DNA of 64,000 nucleotides from Thermosporothrix hazakensis (GTDB lineage: Bacteria; Chloroflexota; Ktedonobacteria; Ktedonobacterales; Ktedonobacteraceae): contig NZ_QKUF01000001.1 of assembly GCF_003253565.1 (NCBI RefSeq), positions 267,867-331,866 on the forward strand. The letters run 5' to 3'. The position numbers and the translations under genes were made by a program. Numbering within the stretch: the stretch's first letter is position 1; each line of letters opens with the position of its first letter. The notes under the pieces were generated by a model. It was not told the origin of the DNA. It was given only the letters and a program-made list of their open reading frames with translations, and did not search any database. Positions 41,419 through 50,724 of the stretch are shown piece by piece.

Positions 41419-42453
41419 ATGAAACGCAGTCGGGGACAAAATCTTCTGTTCATCGGCGCAGGTCTTGGCACAGCGCTGGCCCTGCGTCAGCTCTGGAAAT
41501 GGCGCAACGCCCTGGATCTCCAGGGACAGGTCGTCCTGATTACCGGCAGCTCCACCGGACTGGGTCTGGAAATGGCCCGCGAGTTCGCCCGGCAGAAGGC
41601 GCGTCTGGTCATTTGTGCCCGTGAGGAAGCGCCGTTAGAAAGCGCTCGTCGCGAACTTGAAAGCATGGGAGCGGAGGTACTGGCCACCACTTGCGATGTC
41701 AGCAAACAGGAGCAGGTCGAGCGTATGGTGCATGAGGCCCTCGAGCACTTCGGGCAGATTGATATTGTCGTCAACAATGCCGGAATTATCACCGTGGGGC
41801 CGCTGGAAACGATGGAGCTTCAGGACTTCCAGGAATGCATGGATATCATGTACTGGGGCATGGTGTATACAACGCTGGCCGTGCTCCCGCATCTGCGGCA
41901 ACGGAAAAGCGGGCGGATCGTCAACATTACCTCTATTGGCGGTGTCGTACGTTTCCCGCACCTGTTGCCTTACAACTGTGCGAAGGCGGCAGCGGTTGGC
42001 TTCTCCGAGGGCCTGCACACCGAGCTAAACAAGGAAGGAATCAAGGTTGTAACTGTAATCCCGGGCCTGATGCGTACCGGTTCTCACGTCAACGCCTTCT
42101 ATAAAGGGAACAGATCAGCAGAATATGTCTGGTTTGGCCTGGGAGCAACTTCACCCTTCTCGGCGATCAATTCGACCAAAGCCGCCAAACAGATCGTACG
42201 CGCGACCCGCCTGGGACAAACCGAGAAGATTATCACGCTTCGCGCCAAACTTGCCACCCGCATACATGGCCTCTTCCCGGGCCTGACCGTCGATGCGCTC
42301 AGCCTGGTCGCACGTGGGCTTCCGTCGACGGATGAGCGTCCCGAGGCGAAGGAGAAGGCAACCGGGAAGGAGAGCAGGACCGAAATTGGCAAGAAGCTCA
42401 CCGCAATGGGCGAAAGGGCCGCCAACCGGAACAAGCAATATATCCGAACCTGA
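41419..42453 (+). CDS. short-chain dehydrogenase/reductase with N-terminal hydrophobic segment
   Basis: A 344-aa SDR. The first 20 residues include a hydrophobic stretch (LLFIGAGLGTALALRQLW). The nucleotide motif TGSSTGLG (about 43-50), NNAG, the catalytic Ser in NITSIGG and the YxxxK motif YNCAK (about 190-194) are all present. After the Rossmann core a tail of about 90 residues ends in Lys/Glu-rich sequence. The ATG at 41419 has AGGAG; the upstream in-frame ATG codons do not. Substrate unknown. A strong terminator follows. Confidence 0.88.
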   Translation: MKRSRGQNLLFIGAGLGTALALRQLWKWRNALDLQGQVVLITGSSTGLGLEMAREFARQKARLVICAREEAPLESARRELESMGAEVLATTCDVSKQEQVERMVHEALEHFGQIDIVVNNAGIITVGPLETMELQDFQECMDIMYWGMVYTTLAVLPHLRQRKSGRIVNITSIGGVVRFPHLLPYNCAKAAAVGFSEGLHTELNKEGIKVVTVIPGLMRTGSHVNAFYKGNRSAEYVWFGLGATSPFSAINSTKAAKQIVRATRLGQTEKIITLRAKLATRIHGLFPGLTVDALSLVARGLPSTDERPEAKEKATGKESRTEIGKKLTAMGERAANRNKQYIRT

Positions 42454-42467
42454 AATGATCTCGATCA

Positions 42468-42510
42468 GGGGCTATCCGTGAGCAGGGCGGATAGCTCTTC
42501 ATTTTCCGGG
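42468..42510 (+). terminator. intrinsic terminator after the SDR gene
   Basis: GCTATCCG (42471-42478) pairs with CGGATAGC (42488-42495), followed by TCTTCATTTT. Confidence 0.75.
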
Positions 42511-42592
42511 GAAAAAGCTACACAGCCAAGGGGAAACTATGCTAAAATAGCCGGGACTAGTAGTTTTTGTAAGCAACAGGAGATTTTCTGGG

Positions 42593-44116
42593 ATGACACA
42601 GATCGACAACCGGACACAGGAGCAGGTGACGACGCCAGCCAATCGCCCGCCCCGTCTGCGCTTTGCTCCCAGTCCCACTGGCTTTCAGCATATTGGTGGG
42701 TTCAGGACAGCGCTTTTTAGCTGGCTTTATGCACGCCACGGTGGCGGACAATTTATCCTCCGCATTGAAGACACCGACACAACCCGCACAGTGGAAGGTT
42801 CGGTTGAAGACATTCTGCAAGGCTTCAAATGGCTAGGGATGGATATTGATGAGGGTCCAACAATAGGCGGACCCTATGGCCCCTACTCCCAGTTGCAGCG
42901 CAAATCAATCTACCAGTATTACGCGCATAAACTGATAGAGTCCGGACATGCCTATAAGTGCTACTGCACCCCCGAGCGCCTTGATCAGATGCGCAAAGAG
43001 CGCGAAGCCAAAAAACTGCCGCCGCGCTATGACCGCCGGTGCCGCTATCTGAGCGCCGAGGAGCGAGCCGCAAACGAGGCCGCAGGACTCAAATATACGG
43101 TGCGCCTGAGCATGCCACTTGAGGGCAAGACCGTTGTGCATGATGAGCTGCACGGCGATATGGTATTTGAGAACAGCAACCTTGATGATATCATCATTCT
43201 CAAGTCAAACGGGCTGGCCCCCTACCACCTCGCCGCCATCGTTGACGATCACCTGATGAATATCACACATGTGTTGCGCGGTGAGGACTGGATCTCCACC
43301 TCGCCCTATCACATTACCATTTATCGCGCACTCGGTTGGGAGCCACCCAGGATCTACCACGTGTCCAACGTACTCGGCAAAGACAAAAAGAAGCTCAGTA
43401 AGCGGCGCAATGCTCCTTCCTGGTCCGACTTCAAGCGGCAGGGCTACCTTCCCGAAGCCGTGTTCAACTTCATGGCACTGATGGGCTGGTCCTACGATGA
43501 CAAGACCGAGTTCTTCACGAAAGAAGAGCTGATTCGCGTCTTCACCCTTGACCGCATCAGCGTGGCATCTGGTCTCTATGACCCGGACAAACTGCTGTGG
43601 ATGAATGGCGTGTATATCCGGAAGCTCTCGCTTGACGAGCTCGTAGATCGAACAATCCCTTATATGGAGCGCCCGGAGGCCGAAGGGGGACTGCCTGATA
43701 GCGTCGCTCGTCCTCTCGATCGTGAATATACGAAACGTGTGCTAGAGCTGGAACAGGAGCGCATGAAAACGCTCAGCGATGCCGCGGAAAAGACCTCCTT
43801 CTTCTACCTGAAGGAGATCAACTATGATGCCTCTATGCTGATTCAGAAGAAGATGGACGCAGAGAGCACCCGCAACGCGCTGCAACATGCCTATACGCTG
43901 TTGTCCGGGCTGGAAAACTGGGATCATGAGATCATGGAGCAGCCTATGCGAGACCTTGCACAGCAGCTTGAGTTGAAGCCGGGACAGCTTTTCGGCGCGG
44001 TCCGTGTCGCGGTGAGCGCCAGTAACGCCACCCCTCCACTCTTCCAGATGCTCGAAGTGCTCGGGCGTGAAGTCAGCTTGAAACGCATTCAGGACGCCAT
44101 CAACAAACTAGCCTGA
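42593..44116 (+). CDS. gltX: glutamyl-tRNA synthetase
   Basis: A 507-aa class I synthetase. The HIGH-type motif appears as FQHIGGFRTALF (about 31-42, after a 20-residue extension). The KMSKS-type motif is KKLSKRRNA (about 264-272). FILRIEDTDTTR and RGEDWISTSPYH are typical GluRS segments, and the C-terminal anticodon-binding domain is all-helical. AGGAG precedes the ATG. The bacterial GluRS may charge tRNA-Gln as well; that cannot be judged from sequence. A perfect 14-bp hairpin separates it from the next gene. Confidence 0.96.
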   Translation: MTQIDNRTQEQVTTPANRPPRLRFAPSPTGFQHIGGFRTALFSWLYARHGGGQFILRIEDTDTTRTVEGSVEDILQGFKWLGMDIDEGPTIGGPYGPYSQLQRKSIYQYYAHKLIESGHAYKCYCTPERLDQMRKEREAKKLPPRYDRRCRYLSAEERAANEAAGLKYTVRLSMPLEGKTVVHDELHGDMVFENSNLDDIIILKSNGLAPYHLAAIVDDHLMNITHVLRGEDWISTSPYHITIYRALGWEPPRIYHVSNVLGKDKKKLSKRRNAPSWSDFKRQGYLPEAVFNFMALMGWSYDDKTEFFTKEELIRVFTLDRISVASGLYDPDKLLWMNGVYIRKLSLDELVDRTIPYMERPEAEGGLPDSVARPLDREYTKRVLELEQERMKTLSDAAEKTSFFYLKEINYDASMLIQKKMDAESTRNALQHAYTLLSGLENWDHEIMEQPMRDLAQQLELKPGQLFGAVRVAVSASNATPPLFQMLEVLGREVSLKRIQDAINKLA

Positions 44117-44127
44117 TCATTCAACTC

Positions 44128-44155
44128 GTGGGGAGAAACAATTGTTTCTTCCCAC
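44128..44155 (+). repeat. 14-bp perfect hairpin between gltX and the DUF6483 gene
   Basis: GTGGGGAGAAACAAT pairs with ATTGTTTCTTCCCAC. It lacks a following T-run, so it may be an mRNA processing or stabilising element and not a terminator. Confidence 0.55.
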
Positions 44156-44175
44156 CTTCCTGGAGGAGCCTTCTT

Positions 44176-44832
44176 ATGATGAACCGGGATTATATCCTGC
44201 GCATTGCGGAGCAATTTGGCCGCATGCTGGCAATTGTCCTGCGCCTGCGCAAATTCAACCGTCACGAAGAGGCGCTCATTGCCATCGATGAATATCTGAT
44301 CAAAATGACCGGCTTTTCCTCCAGTCTGATCAATTCGCTGAGTGAAAGAGATCTGATCAAAGCCCTCTCCCCGCTGGGAAGCCTCAATATTGAGGCCGCC
44401 CTATGGGCCGCCGTCCTGCTGAAAACCGAAGGAGAAACCTATGAGGAGATGGGCAACACGACTGAGAGCTATTACCGTTATGTAAAAGCACTGCACCTGA
44501 TGCTCTATACCCTGTTCGAGGAACCACGAAGCGCTGAAACAGAACTCTTTGAAGATGTGGAGGCGCTGCTGAAAAAGCTTGACGAATACGATATCCCACA
44601 GGAGACAAAGCAGCTTGTCTTCCGCTATTTTGAACATCAGGGCCACTATTCCAGAGCAGAAGATCTTCTCTATGAGATGCTGGATGCAGCCCCTAATGAT
44701 CCGATCATACGGGAAGAGGGAGAGCAGTTTTACCAGCGCCTGCTGACAAAAACAAACAGCGATCTTCAGGCCGGGAACCTTGCCCGCGATGAGGTCGAAG
44801 AGGGATTGCAACGTCTCCGCACTATGCAGTAG
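44176..44832 (+). CDS. DUF6483-like helical protein
   Basis: A 218-aa all-helical protein that begins MMNRDYILRIAEQFGRMLAI, resembling the DUF6483 family. The C-terminal half carries two TPR-like helical pairs (YRYVKALHLMLY and YSRAEDLLYEMLDAAPNDP). No catalytic motif is visible. GGAGGAG precedes the ATG. It follows gltX and precedes the CPBP gene by 25 bp, so it may belong to one transcript with both. Function unknown. Confidence 0.75.
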   Translation: MMNRDYILRIAEQFGRMLAIVLRLRKFNRHEEALIAIDEYLIKMTGFSSSLINSLSERDLIKALSPLGSLNIEAALWAAVLLKTEGETYEEMGNTTESYYRYVKALHLMLYTLFEEPRSAETELFEDVEALLKKLDEYDIPQETKQLVFRYFEHQGHYSRAEDLLYEMLDAAPNDPIIREEGEQFYQRLLTKTNSDLQAGNLARDEVEEGLQRLRTMQ

Positions 44833-44857
44833 CCGAAAACCTGAAGGGGGCATGTGA

Positions 44858-45517
44858 GTGAGCACAACAGAGAGAAAGCTTGTTCGTTCAACGGTTGCCA
44901 GTTCATGGCGCTGGATGTGGCCCGATATCCTGATGCGCATACTTCCCCTGACGCTGGTCCCCTTGCTCTATATCTGGCTCTTGAAACTTCCGCCATCATT
45001 TCTGGGCCTGACCTTCACTCATGTACCGCTTCATCTGTGCGTCGGTATACTTGTGGGGGCCGGGATGGCGGTCTTTGCCATTCTCTACCGTATGTTTATC
45101 GTCGGTCCCTGGTTTCGCTGGCCGACCGTTGGCGATCATTTCTTTCAGGGTTTCTACTATCTGGTTATCAATGGCCCGGTTGAAGAGTTTTTCTTCCGGG
45201 GCTTTCTCCTGGCAGCAGTCACCCAGTGGACGGGCTGGATAGGTTGGGGCTGGCTGGTCAGCACGGCGGTGTATACGCTCTATCATCGGCTTGGACGCTG
45301 GAACTGGCGCAGCGTTGCCGGGGTTGGACTGGCCGGGATCGTCTTCAGTCTGGTCTACCTCTGCCTGCCGGGGCCGCACTCGCTGCTTGCCGTCTCCATT
45401 GTGCATGGTTTTACGACCAGCGGCTTTTTGAGCTGGGGAGATGAAGCGCTCTATCGAGTCTGGAAGCGCCGACAGGGCCACACGCCTACCATACAACAGC
45501 AGCCAGTAGAGGTCTGA
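44858..45517 (+). CDS. CPBP-family intramembrane metalloprotease
   Basis: A 219-aa membrane protein. The CPBP/Abi signature EExxxR appears as PVEEFFFRGF (E109, E110, R114), with further candidate metal ligands H143 (LYHRLG) and H183 (IVHGF). About six membrane helices are visible. Members include prenyl-protein CAAX proteases and bacteriocin-immunity proteins. GTG at 44858 follows AAGGGGG. The neighbouring genes give no substrate. Confidence 0.82.
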   Translation: MSTTERKLVRSTVASSWRWMWPDILMRILPLTLVPLLYIWLLKLPPSFLGLTFTHVPLHLCVGILVGAGMAVFAILYRMFIVGPWFRWPTVGDHFFQGFYYLVINGPVEEFFFRGFLLAAVTQWTGWIGWGWLVSTAVYTLYHRLGRWNWRSVAGVGLAGIVFSLVYLCLPGPHSLLAVSIVHGFTTSGFLSWGDEALYRVWKRRQGHTPTIQQQPVEV

Positions 45518-45627
45518 GCAAGAAACGGTATCGAAATATCAGGCGTGTTTCCTTACAGAGCCGAGATGACCCTGACATGAGCGGGCCATCCTTCGGCACT
45601 CAACTGGCGATACCAGGCGAGAGCAGC

Positions 45628-46620
45628 TTAGAGCTCGACGTTCACACCCAGGTTCTGTTCACAGGCACGTTGATAAATAAGCTGAGCAATTGCAGCATCC
45701 TGAACTGCGAGACCGACAGATTTAAATACGGTGATATCTTCCGGTTGCAGGCGCGTCAGGCATTGTCCCGTCAGCAACTCTCCAAGCTCAGTCCAGGTAT
45801 CAGCGGCAGGGATCAGACCTCGGGCAAGCGCCTGAAGGAGATCACCAGCCTCAGCAAGCGCGGCCTCTCGCTGATCGACAACAATACGCGCCTGCTGCAA
45901 TAGTTCGGCGTCAAGCTCGCACATTTCAGGTGTAAAGGCTCCGATCGCATTGATGTGCGTACCCGGCTCAACCTCTGATGCCGCGAAGAGAGGCGAAGAT
46001 GCAGTGGTCGCACAGGCAACCAGGGAGGCACCACGCAACGCTTCAGCAGAGAGCGCGACATGCTTGATAGGCGGACAGCCAGAGCCGATCAGCGCTTGAA
46101 TTGCCTGGCAACACCTGTTGAAATGGTCGGGGTTACGATTTACAATACGAATCTCGCGAAGAGGGCGTACGGCATGGATTGCAGCCGCCTGAAAAGGGGC
46201 CTGTCCGCCAGCGCCAAACAATGCCAGAATATCGGCATCGGGGCGCGCCATGAGATCGGTTGCCAGACCGGAGACGGCACCGGTACGCATCGCGGTTAGC
46301 CAGCCCGCCGAAAGGACGGCCAGTGTTTGCCCTGTCTCCGCATCCAGCAGCAGCATCGTTGCACTGGTTAATGGAAGCTGGCGGGAAAAATTCTCGGGAA
46401 CAACTGTAATACATTTCACGACAAAAGAGGGGGGAGTTTGCGTTCTAAGAAGAGAGGGCATAAGCAGTGCCACGCCATCACCGATCAGCGGGGCAGCACT
46501 CCGCTGCGAGATCAGGGCGTGCCCTTCGGCAAGAGCCTGAAAAGCGGTGCGCATCGCGGCGATCGCATCCACCATGCTCACGCATTGCTTCACTTCGTTC
46601 TGGGACAGAATAAGAGCCAT
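45628..46620 (-). CDS. ornithine cyclodeaminase/mu-crystallin family protein
   Basis: A 330-aa NAD(P)-binding protein of the OCD/mu-crystallin fold. The N-terminal LSQNEVKQCVSMVDAIAAMRTAF is typical. The nucleotide-binding motif is ALFGAGGQAPFQAAAI (about 126-141), and the Asp in GAFTPEMCELDAELL (about 220-234) matches the catalytic region. Members include ornithine cyclodeaminase, alanine dehydrogenase (archaeal) and ketimine reductase; the substrate is not decidable. AAAAGG precedes the ATG at 46620. An inverted repeat sits at its predicted transcription start. Confidence 0.85.
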   Translation of the reverse strand: MALILSQNEVKQCVSMVDAIAAMRTAFQALAEGHALISQRSAAPLIGDGVALLMPSLLRTQTPPSFVVKCITVVPENFSRQLPLTSATMLLLDAETGQTLAVLSAGWLTAMRTGAVSGLATDLMARPDADILALFGAGGQAPFQAAAIHAVRPLREIRIVNRNPDHFNRCCQAIQALIGSGCPPIKHVALSAEALRGASLVACATTASSPLFAASEVEPGTHINAIGAFTPEMCELDAELLQQARIVVDQREAALAEAGDLLQALARGLIPAADTWTELGELLTGQCLTRLQPEDITVFKSVGLAVQDAAIAQLIYQRACEQNLGVNVEL

Positions 46621-46675
46621 ATCTATCACCTTTTTCTTGAAACTTGACGACACAGAGCCCGGGTGGACGTTGCAA

Positions 46676-46704
46676 TAGCAATATCGCAACATTGCTACAT
46701 TATA
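46676..46704 (-). promoter_or_regulatory. -10 element and operator-like inverted repeat of the OCD-family gene
   Basis: On the minus strand TATAAT (46699-46704) is followed immediately by TAGCAAT-N8-ATTGCTA (46676-46697), a perfect 7-bp inverted repeat covering the probable +1. The -35 is weak. Confidence 0.5.
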
Positions 46705-46837
46705 GTGTATAGATCAAAAGGGTAGCTATTCGGGCAATTTCGTTACTCTACAATGTACGGTTCGTCTAGCCTTTAAGAGTACAATAATAAGGGTAAGGTA
46801 CCTAAAAGCGCATCTTCAATAAGTGGAGGTTTATCCT

Positions 46838-47788
46838 TTGAAAGTTGTTGTCACTGGCGGAGCGGGGTTCATTGGCTCCCATGTATGTCAGCGCCTTCTC
46901 GAAGAAGGTCACGAGGTTCTCTGTGTTGATAACCTCATCACCGGGTCCACCCGCAATATTGAGCCTTTATTTCCAAATAATAGATTCCAATTTTTAAATC
47001 ATGATGTGACTGACCCATTTGAATATGAGGCCGATGCCATATTCCACCTCGCCAGCCCTGCCAGCCCCATTGGCTACCTGTCTCACCCCATTGAAACAAT
47101 CATGGTGAACAGCCAGGGAACCTATCGGATGCTTGAACTGGCGAAAAAGCACAATGCTCGCTTTTTGATCTCTTCCACCTCGGAAATTTACGGAGACCCG
47201 CTGGTCCATCCGCAGACCGAGGAGTACTGGGGAAATGTGAACTCCATCGGCCCACGAGCCTGCTATGATGAGAGCAAGCGCCTGGGTGAAACCCTGACAA
47301 TGGAGTACTACCGTCAGTATGGGCTGGATGTGCGTATTGTCCGTATCTTCAACACCTATGGACCGAACAGCCAGATCCACGACGGGCGCATGATTCCCAA
47401 TTTCATCACCCAATCCCTGAAAAACGAAGCTCTGGTTATTTATGGTGATGGCAGCAAGACCCGCAGCATCTGCTATGTCAGTGATCTTGTCGAGGGACTG
47501 ATGCGCGCTATGTTCCAACCCAATACGACAGGAGAGGTCTTTAACCTCGGCAACCCGGATGAACATACCGTTCTCGAATATGCGCAGGCGATCATCAAGC
47601 TCTGTAACGCATCCTCGTCTATCGTCTATGAGGCAAGCCGCGTTGATGATCCAGAGCGCAGAAAGCCAAATATTGACAAGGCACGGCGCGTCCTTGGTTG
47701 GGAACCAAAGGTAGGAATGGAAGAAGGTCTGAAGCAGACAATCGAGTGGTTCCGCACGCAGATCCCGGATCTCTCGACTGTTTCCTGA
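46838..47788 (+). CDS. UDP-glucuronate decarboxylase (NAD-dependent epimerase/dehydratase family)
   Basis: A 316-aa extended SDR. The nucleotide motif TGGAGFIGSH is at about 6-15, the SSTSEIYGDP motif at about 112-121 and the catalytic YDESK at about 143-147. The RIFNTYGPN and YGDGSKTRS motifs (about 175-220) match UDP-xylose synthase (UXS). The enzyme makes UDP-xylose from UDP-glucuronate. TTG at 46838 has GGAGG eight bases upstream; an upstream GTG at 46823 would place that ribosome site inside the gene. First gene of a glycan set with the O-antigen ligase and flippase. Confidence 0.88.
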   Translation: MKVVVTGGAGFIGSHVCQRLLEEGHEVLCVDNLITGSTRNIEPLFPNNRFQFLNHDVTDPFEYEADAIFHLASPASPIGYLSHPIETIMVNSQGTYRMLELAKKHNARFLISSTSEIYGDPLVHPQTEEYWGNVNSIGPRACYDESKRLGETLTMEYYRQYGLDVRIVRIFNTYGPNSQIHDGRMIPNFITQSLKNEALVIYGDGSKTRSICYVSDLVEGLMRAMFQPNTTGEVFNLGNPDEHTVLEYAQAIIKLCNASSSIVYEASRVDDPERRKPNIDKARRVLGWEPKVGMEEGLKQTIEWFRTQIPDLSTVS

Positions 47789-47868
47789 AGTCGTCTGCTC
47801 ATGTATCCTGGAAAGCGCCTTGAAGCGTTTTTCCCACACGACAAACGTTAAAAGAAAAACGGACCGGT

Positions 47869-49467
47869 ATGCATTCTGAATTGCACAATTTTGAGCGCAA
47901 TGCGCAGGAAAGTAGCCAGATACACACGCAAGGGGCGTTCTGGACACACATACAACGGTTTGGAACTCTGGCAAATGTCATCGGAGGAATAGGGAGCCTC
48001 CTGACACTGTGCTGTTTGTTCTTTCTGCCAAGCCCGCTCAATCTGCTGGTGCCACTCTACGCGGCTATCGGCATCTGGGTATTCATTCGGCCTGAAGCCG
48101 CGCTCTATATGCTTCCAATCGCTGTCCCCTGGGGATCGCTGGAAGGACTTTTGCCAGCATCATTGAACGTCTCGGGCGCTGATCTCCTGGTCTTTTTACT
48201 GGGGGCAAGCTGGGCATTACAGCACGTGCTGCGTACGAAGGGCAAAACGGAAATCTCTACCGGTCCTGTTGGTTTCCCCTTTCCCCGCGTTCTCCTGCTT
48301 ACACTGCTTGGTCTCCTTTTCGCGATGCTGCTATCTATCCCCGGAGCACAGGATCTCAAGCTCTGTCTGAAGGAGATCATCAAGTGGGTTGAAGTGCTTC
48401 TGATCTGCCTGATCGGAACGACGTATCTGCGAACCCGCAGGCAAATCTGGATATTGATGGCGATAGCCTGTCTGGCGGCCATTTCACAGGCCGGTCTGGG
48501 CTTTTTCCAATACGCATTTCAGCTTGGTCCAACATCGTTTATTCGTGGTGATAGCCTGCGCATTTACGGCTCCTTCAGTCAGCCCAATCCCTATGCAGGT
48601 TATCTCAATATGACACTGGTTCTTTCGCTGGCCCTCCTGCTACTAGGAAACAGTCTGAAGGTGCGGGTCCCGGCGGGGATCGTAAGCCTGATCCTCGGAA
48701 TCGCTGTTTACCTGACTGACTCGCGTGGTGGGATGCTGGCGCTGGCGGCTGGCATCGGGCTCCTTATCCTGCTAGGGCTACCAAAAAAGTGGAATATCCT
48801 TATCCGGCTCGCCCTGATCGGTGCACTGGCAGGAGTTGCCGCCTATTTTGCCGGCCTGATACCTCAACACCTCCTTCTTCCACTGTTTAATAAGCTCGGT
48901 CTGACTGGTATCTCATTGGTAGCGCCACAGGATGCTGATTTCGCGACTGCCGAGCGGCTGGCCCACTGGATCGCAGGAATCAATATGTTTCTGGACCATC
49001 CGCTGACGGGCGTTGGCATCGGCAACTATCCAGCAGTCTATGATCGCTACTTTATCACTATTTTTAATAATCCACTCGGACATGCACATAACTATTACAT
49101 AAATATCGCGGCAGAAGCAGGCATACTGGGATTAGGAGCATTGCTTCTCTTCCTCACCACCATCTTTCTGACAGGTGGATACATCCTGCGCAACACTCAA
49201 CGCGCTATCGACAACAGCAAGAAGCGGTTTGCAAGCGCGCAAGGAGCCAGCTTCGCGAGCAAGCTGTTGGCGCAAACGAGTATACTGGCTAATGATCGAG
49301 CGCTGGTAGTAGGGCTACTGGCCTCACAAATGACAGTATGTGTACATAACCTGGTGGATAACCTGTATGTGCACAGTATGACATCGCTCATCGCATTGTA
49401 CCTTATTATGCTTCTGCGTCTGGGGCACAATGTGGCGCATGAGCAATCGGAGGCAGTCAGTGGCTAA
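47869..49467 (+). CDS. O-antigen ligase/polymerase-like (Wzy_C) membrane protein
   Basis: A 532-aa protein with about 11 membrane helices from residue 30 to the end. The family signature lies in the long loop and following helix: ERLAHWIAGINMFLDHPLTGVGIGNY (about 364-389), and GHAHNYYINIAAEAGI (about 404-419), with the conserved His pair. It is a paralogue of the protein at 3445-5067, in the same family layout. It lies 80 bp downstream of the UDP-xylose synthase gene and overlaps the flippase gene, which supports a role in exporting or polymerising a surface glycan. Confidence 0.85.
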   Translation: MHSELHNFERNAQESSQIHTQGAFWTHIQRFGTLANVIGGIGSLLTLCCLFFLPSPLNLLVPLYAAIGIWVFIRPEAALYMLPIAVPWGSLEGLLPASLNVSGADLLVFLLGASWALQHVLRTKGKTEISTGPVGFPFPRVLLLTLLGLLFAMLLSIPGAQDLKLCLKEIIKWVEVLLICLIGTTYLRTRRQIWILMAIACLAAISQAGLGFFQYAFQLGPTSFIRGDSLRIYGSFSQPNPYAGYLNMTLVLSLALLLLGNSLKVRVPAGIVSLILGIAVYLTDSRGGMLALAAGIGLLILLGLPKKWNILIRLALIGALAGVAAYFAGLIPQHLLLPLFNKLGLTGISLVAPQDADFATAERLAHWIAGINMFLDHPLTGVGIGNYPAVYDRYFITIFNNPLGHAHNYYINIAAEAGILGLGALLLFLTTIFLTGGYILRNTQRAIDNSKKRFASAQGASFASKLLAQTSILANDRALVVGLLASQMTVCVHNLVDNLYVHSMTSLIALYLIMLLRLGHNVAHEQSEAVSG

Positions 49468-50614
49468 TCATAATGCAAAGAGTAACAATATGGCAACGAA
49501 TACGAATGCAAACACTGAAACAATATTACAGTCTAATATTGAACTAAATGCAACAGCAGAAGCAGTTCCCGTAGCGGAAGCGGGTGAAATTACACAGGAT
49601 CAGCTTTCACTGAAAAAGCGCTTCTTGAACTGGCGCACCCTGCTCCCACTTGCCATTGTTGTCGTAGCCCTTGCCATCTTCGCTCAGAGGATGAATATCG
49701 AGCCGCAGAAAATCGGCGCAGCACTGCAAAAAGCGAACCTGCTCCTCTTTGTGTTGGCCTTCGTCATCTACTATGTCTCGTTTGGCCTGCGTGCCTGGCG
49801 CTGGCGTATCCTGTTAGAGAATGTCGGCTACACAAAAGAAGCGGGTATACACCTGCCCGGGTTCTGGAAGCGAGTCGAGATTATCTATATCTCTTTCTTT
49901 GCTAATGTTGTGGTACCGGCCAAGCTTGGCGACCTGTATCGCGCCTATCTGCTCAAAAAAGAGATCTCCGTCTCCACAACGCGCAGCTTTGGCACTGTGC
50001 TGGCAGAGCGCCTCCTGGACCTGATTGTGCTGCTGGTCCTGTTTATTCCGGCGGTCTTAATCAGCCTTCGCGAGCATATGCCAGCGCAGTTACAACTGAG
50101 CCTTGAACTGCTGCTTGGCGCGGTCATCGCGGGCATCATAGGTTTGATCGTGCTGCGCGTGGCGCGTGAACCAATAGCGAAACTTGTTCCAGCCCGTTTT
50201 CGTGAACAGTACTACCATTTCCAGGAAGGGACGCTCGGCTCATTCAAGCGTTTGCCCACCCTGGCTATACTGACAGCAGGAGTCTGGGTCTGTGAGTCGC
50301 TCCGCTTTTTCTTTGTGGCGCTCTCACTCCAGCTCATTACAGGCAGCCTGCTGCACATTACAGCCGCAGCCATTGTGATTGGTCTGGCAGAAGCGCTCCT
50401 TACCGCACTGCCAACGACGGGAGGTGGTATCGGCGTGGTTGAAGCAGGGATGGTAGGAATTATCTCTCTGTACTCATCCGGTACTGACATCGTTAATCAG
50501 GCTGCGGCCGCGATCCTGCTCGATCGATCGATCAGCCTGTTCAGCGTGCTTATCATCGGCCTTATCGTGTTCCTGATCGCCTTCGGGCGGAAAGCAGCGC
50601 AGCAGAAAGCCTGA
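49460..50614 (+). CDS. UPF0104/lysylphosphatidylglycerol-synthase-TM family membrane protein (flippase-like)
   Basis: A 384-aa protein with about eight membrane helices (first at about 60-78). Motifs FWKRVEIIYISFFANVVVPAKLGDLYRAYLL (about 134-164), FGTVLAERLLDLIVLL and LPTTGGGIGVVEAGMVG match the UPF0104/LPG synthase TM family. Members without the C-terminal catalytic domain, as here, are proposed lipid or glycolipid flippases. GTG at 49460 has GGAGG six bases upstream and overlaps the preceding gene by 8 bp. The frame extends to an ATG at 49430, but that lacks a ribosome site. Confidence 0.85.
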   Translation: MANHNAKSNNMATNTNANTETILQSNIELNATAEAVPVAEAGEITQDQLSLKKRFLNWRTLLPLAIVVVALAIFAQRMNIEPQKIGAALQKANLLLFVLAFVIYYVSFGLRAWRWRILLENVGYTKEAGIHLPGFWKRVEIIYISFFANVVVPAKLGDLYRAYLLKKEISVSTTRSFGTVLAERLLDLIVLLVLFIPAVLISLREHMPAQLQLSLELLLGAVIAGIIGLIVLRVAREPIAKLVPARFREQYYHFQEGTLGSFKRLPTLAILTAGVWVCESLRFFFVALSLQLITGSLLHITAAAIVIGLAEALLTALPTTGGGIGVVEAGMVGIISLYSSGTDIVNQAAAAILLDRSISLFSVLIIGLIVFLIAFGRKAAQQKA

Positions 50615-50618
50615 GAAC

Positions 50619-50647
50619 TTGACATCGCCTGAGAACTTACATATAAT
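50619..50647 (+). promoter_or_regulatory. consensus promoter of rpsU with a 12-bp direct repeat
   Basis: TTGACA (50619-50624), 17 bp, TATAAT (50642-50647), a perfect match. GCCTGAGAACTT occurs at 50609-50620 and again at 50627-50638, an 18-bp offset overlapping the -35 and the spacer. Confidence 0.85.
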
Positions 50648-50724
50648 TTTGGGCGCAGGTCGAGAGGCAAACAGAAAATAATTTTTGTTTCCTCCAAAAC
50701 AGGCCACGAGAGGGGGGATTACTG

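Noticed and set aside
46994..47974. Long antisense open frame (326 codons) over the UDP-glucuronate decarboxylase gene
   Set aside because: It lies opposite a gene with full SDR motifs, has no recognisable domain, and has no ribosome site at its start.
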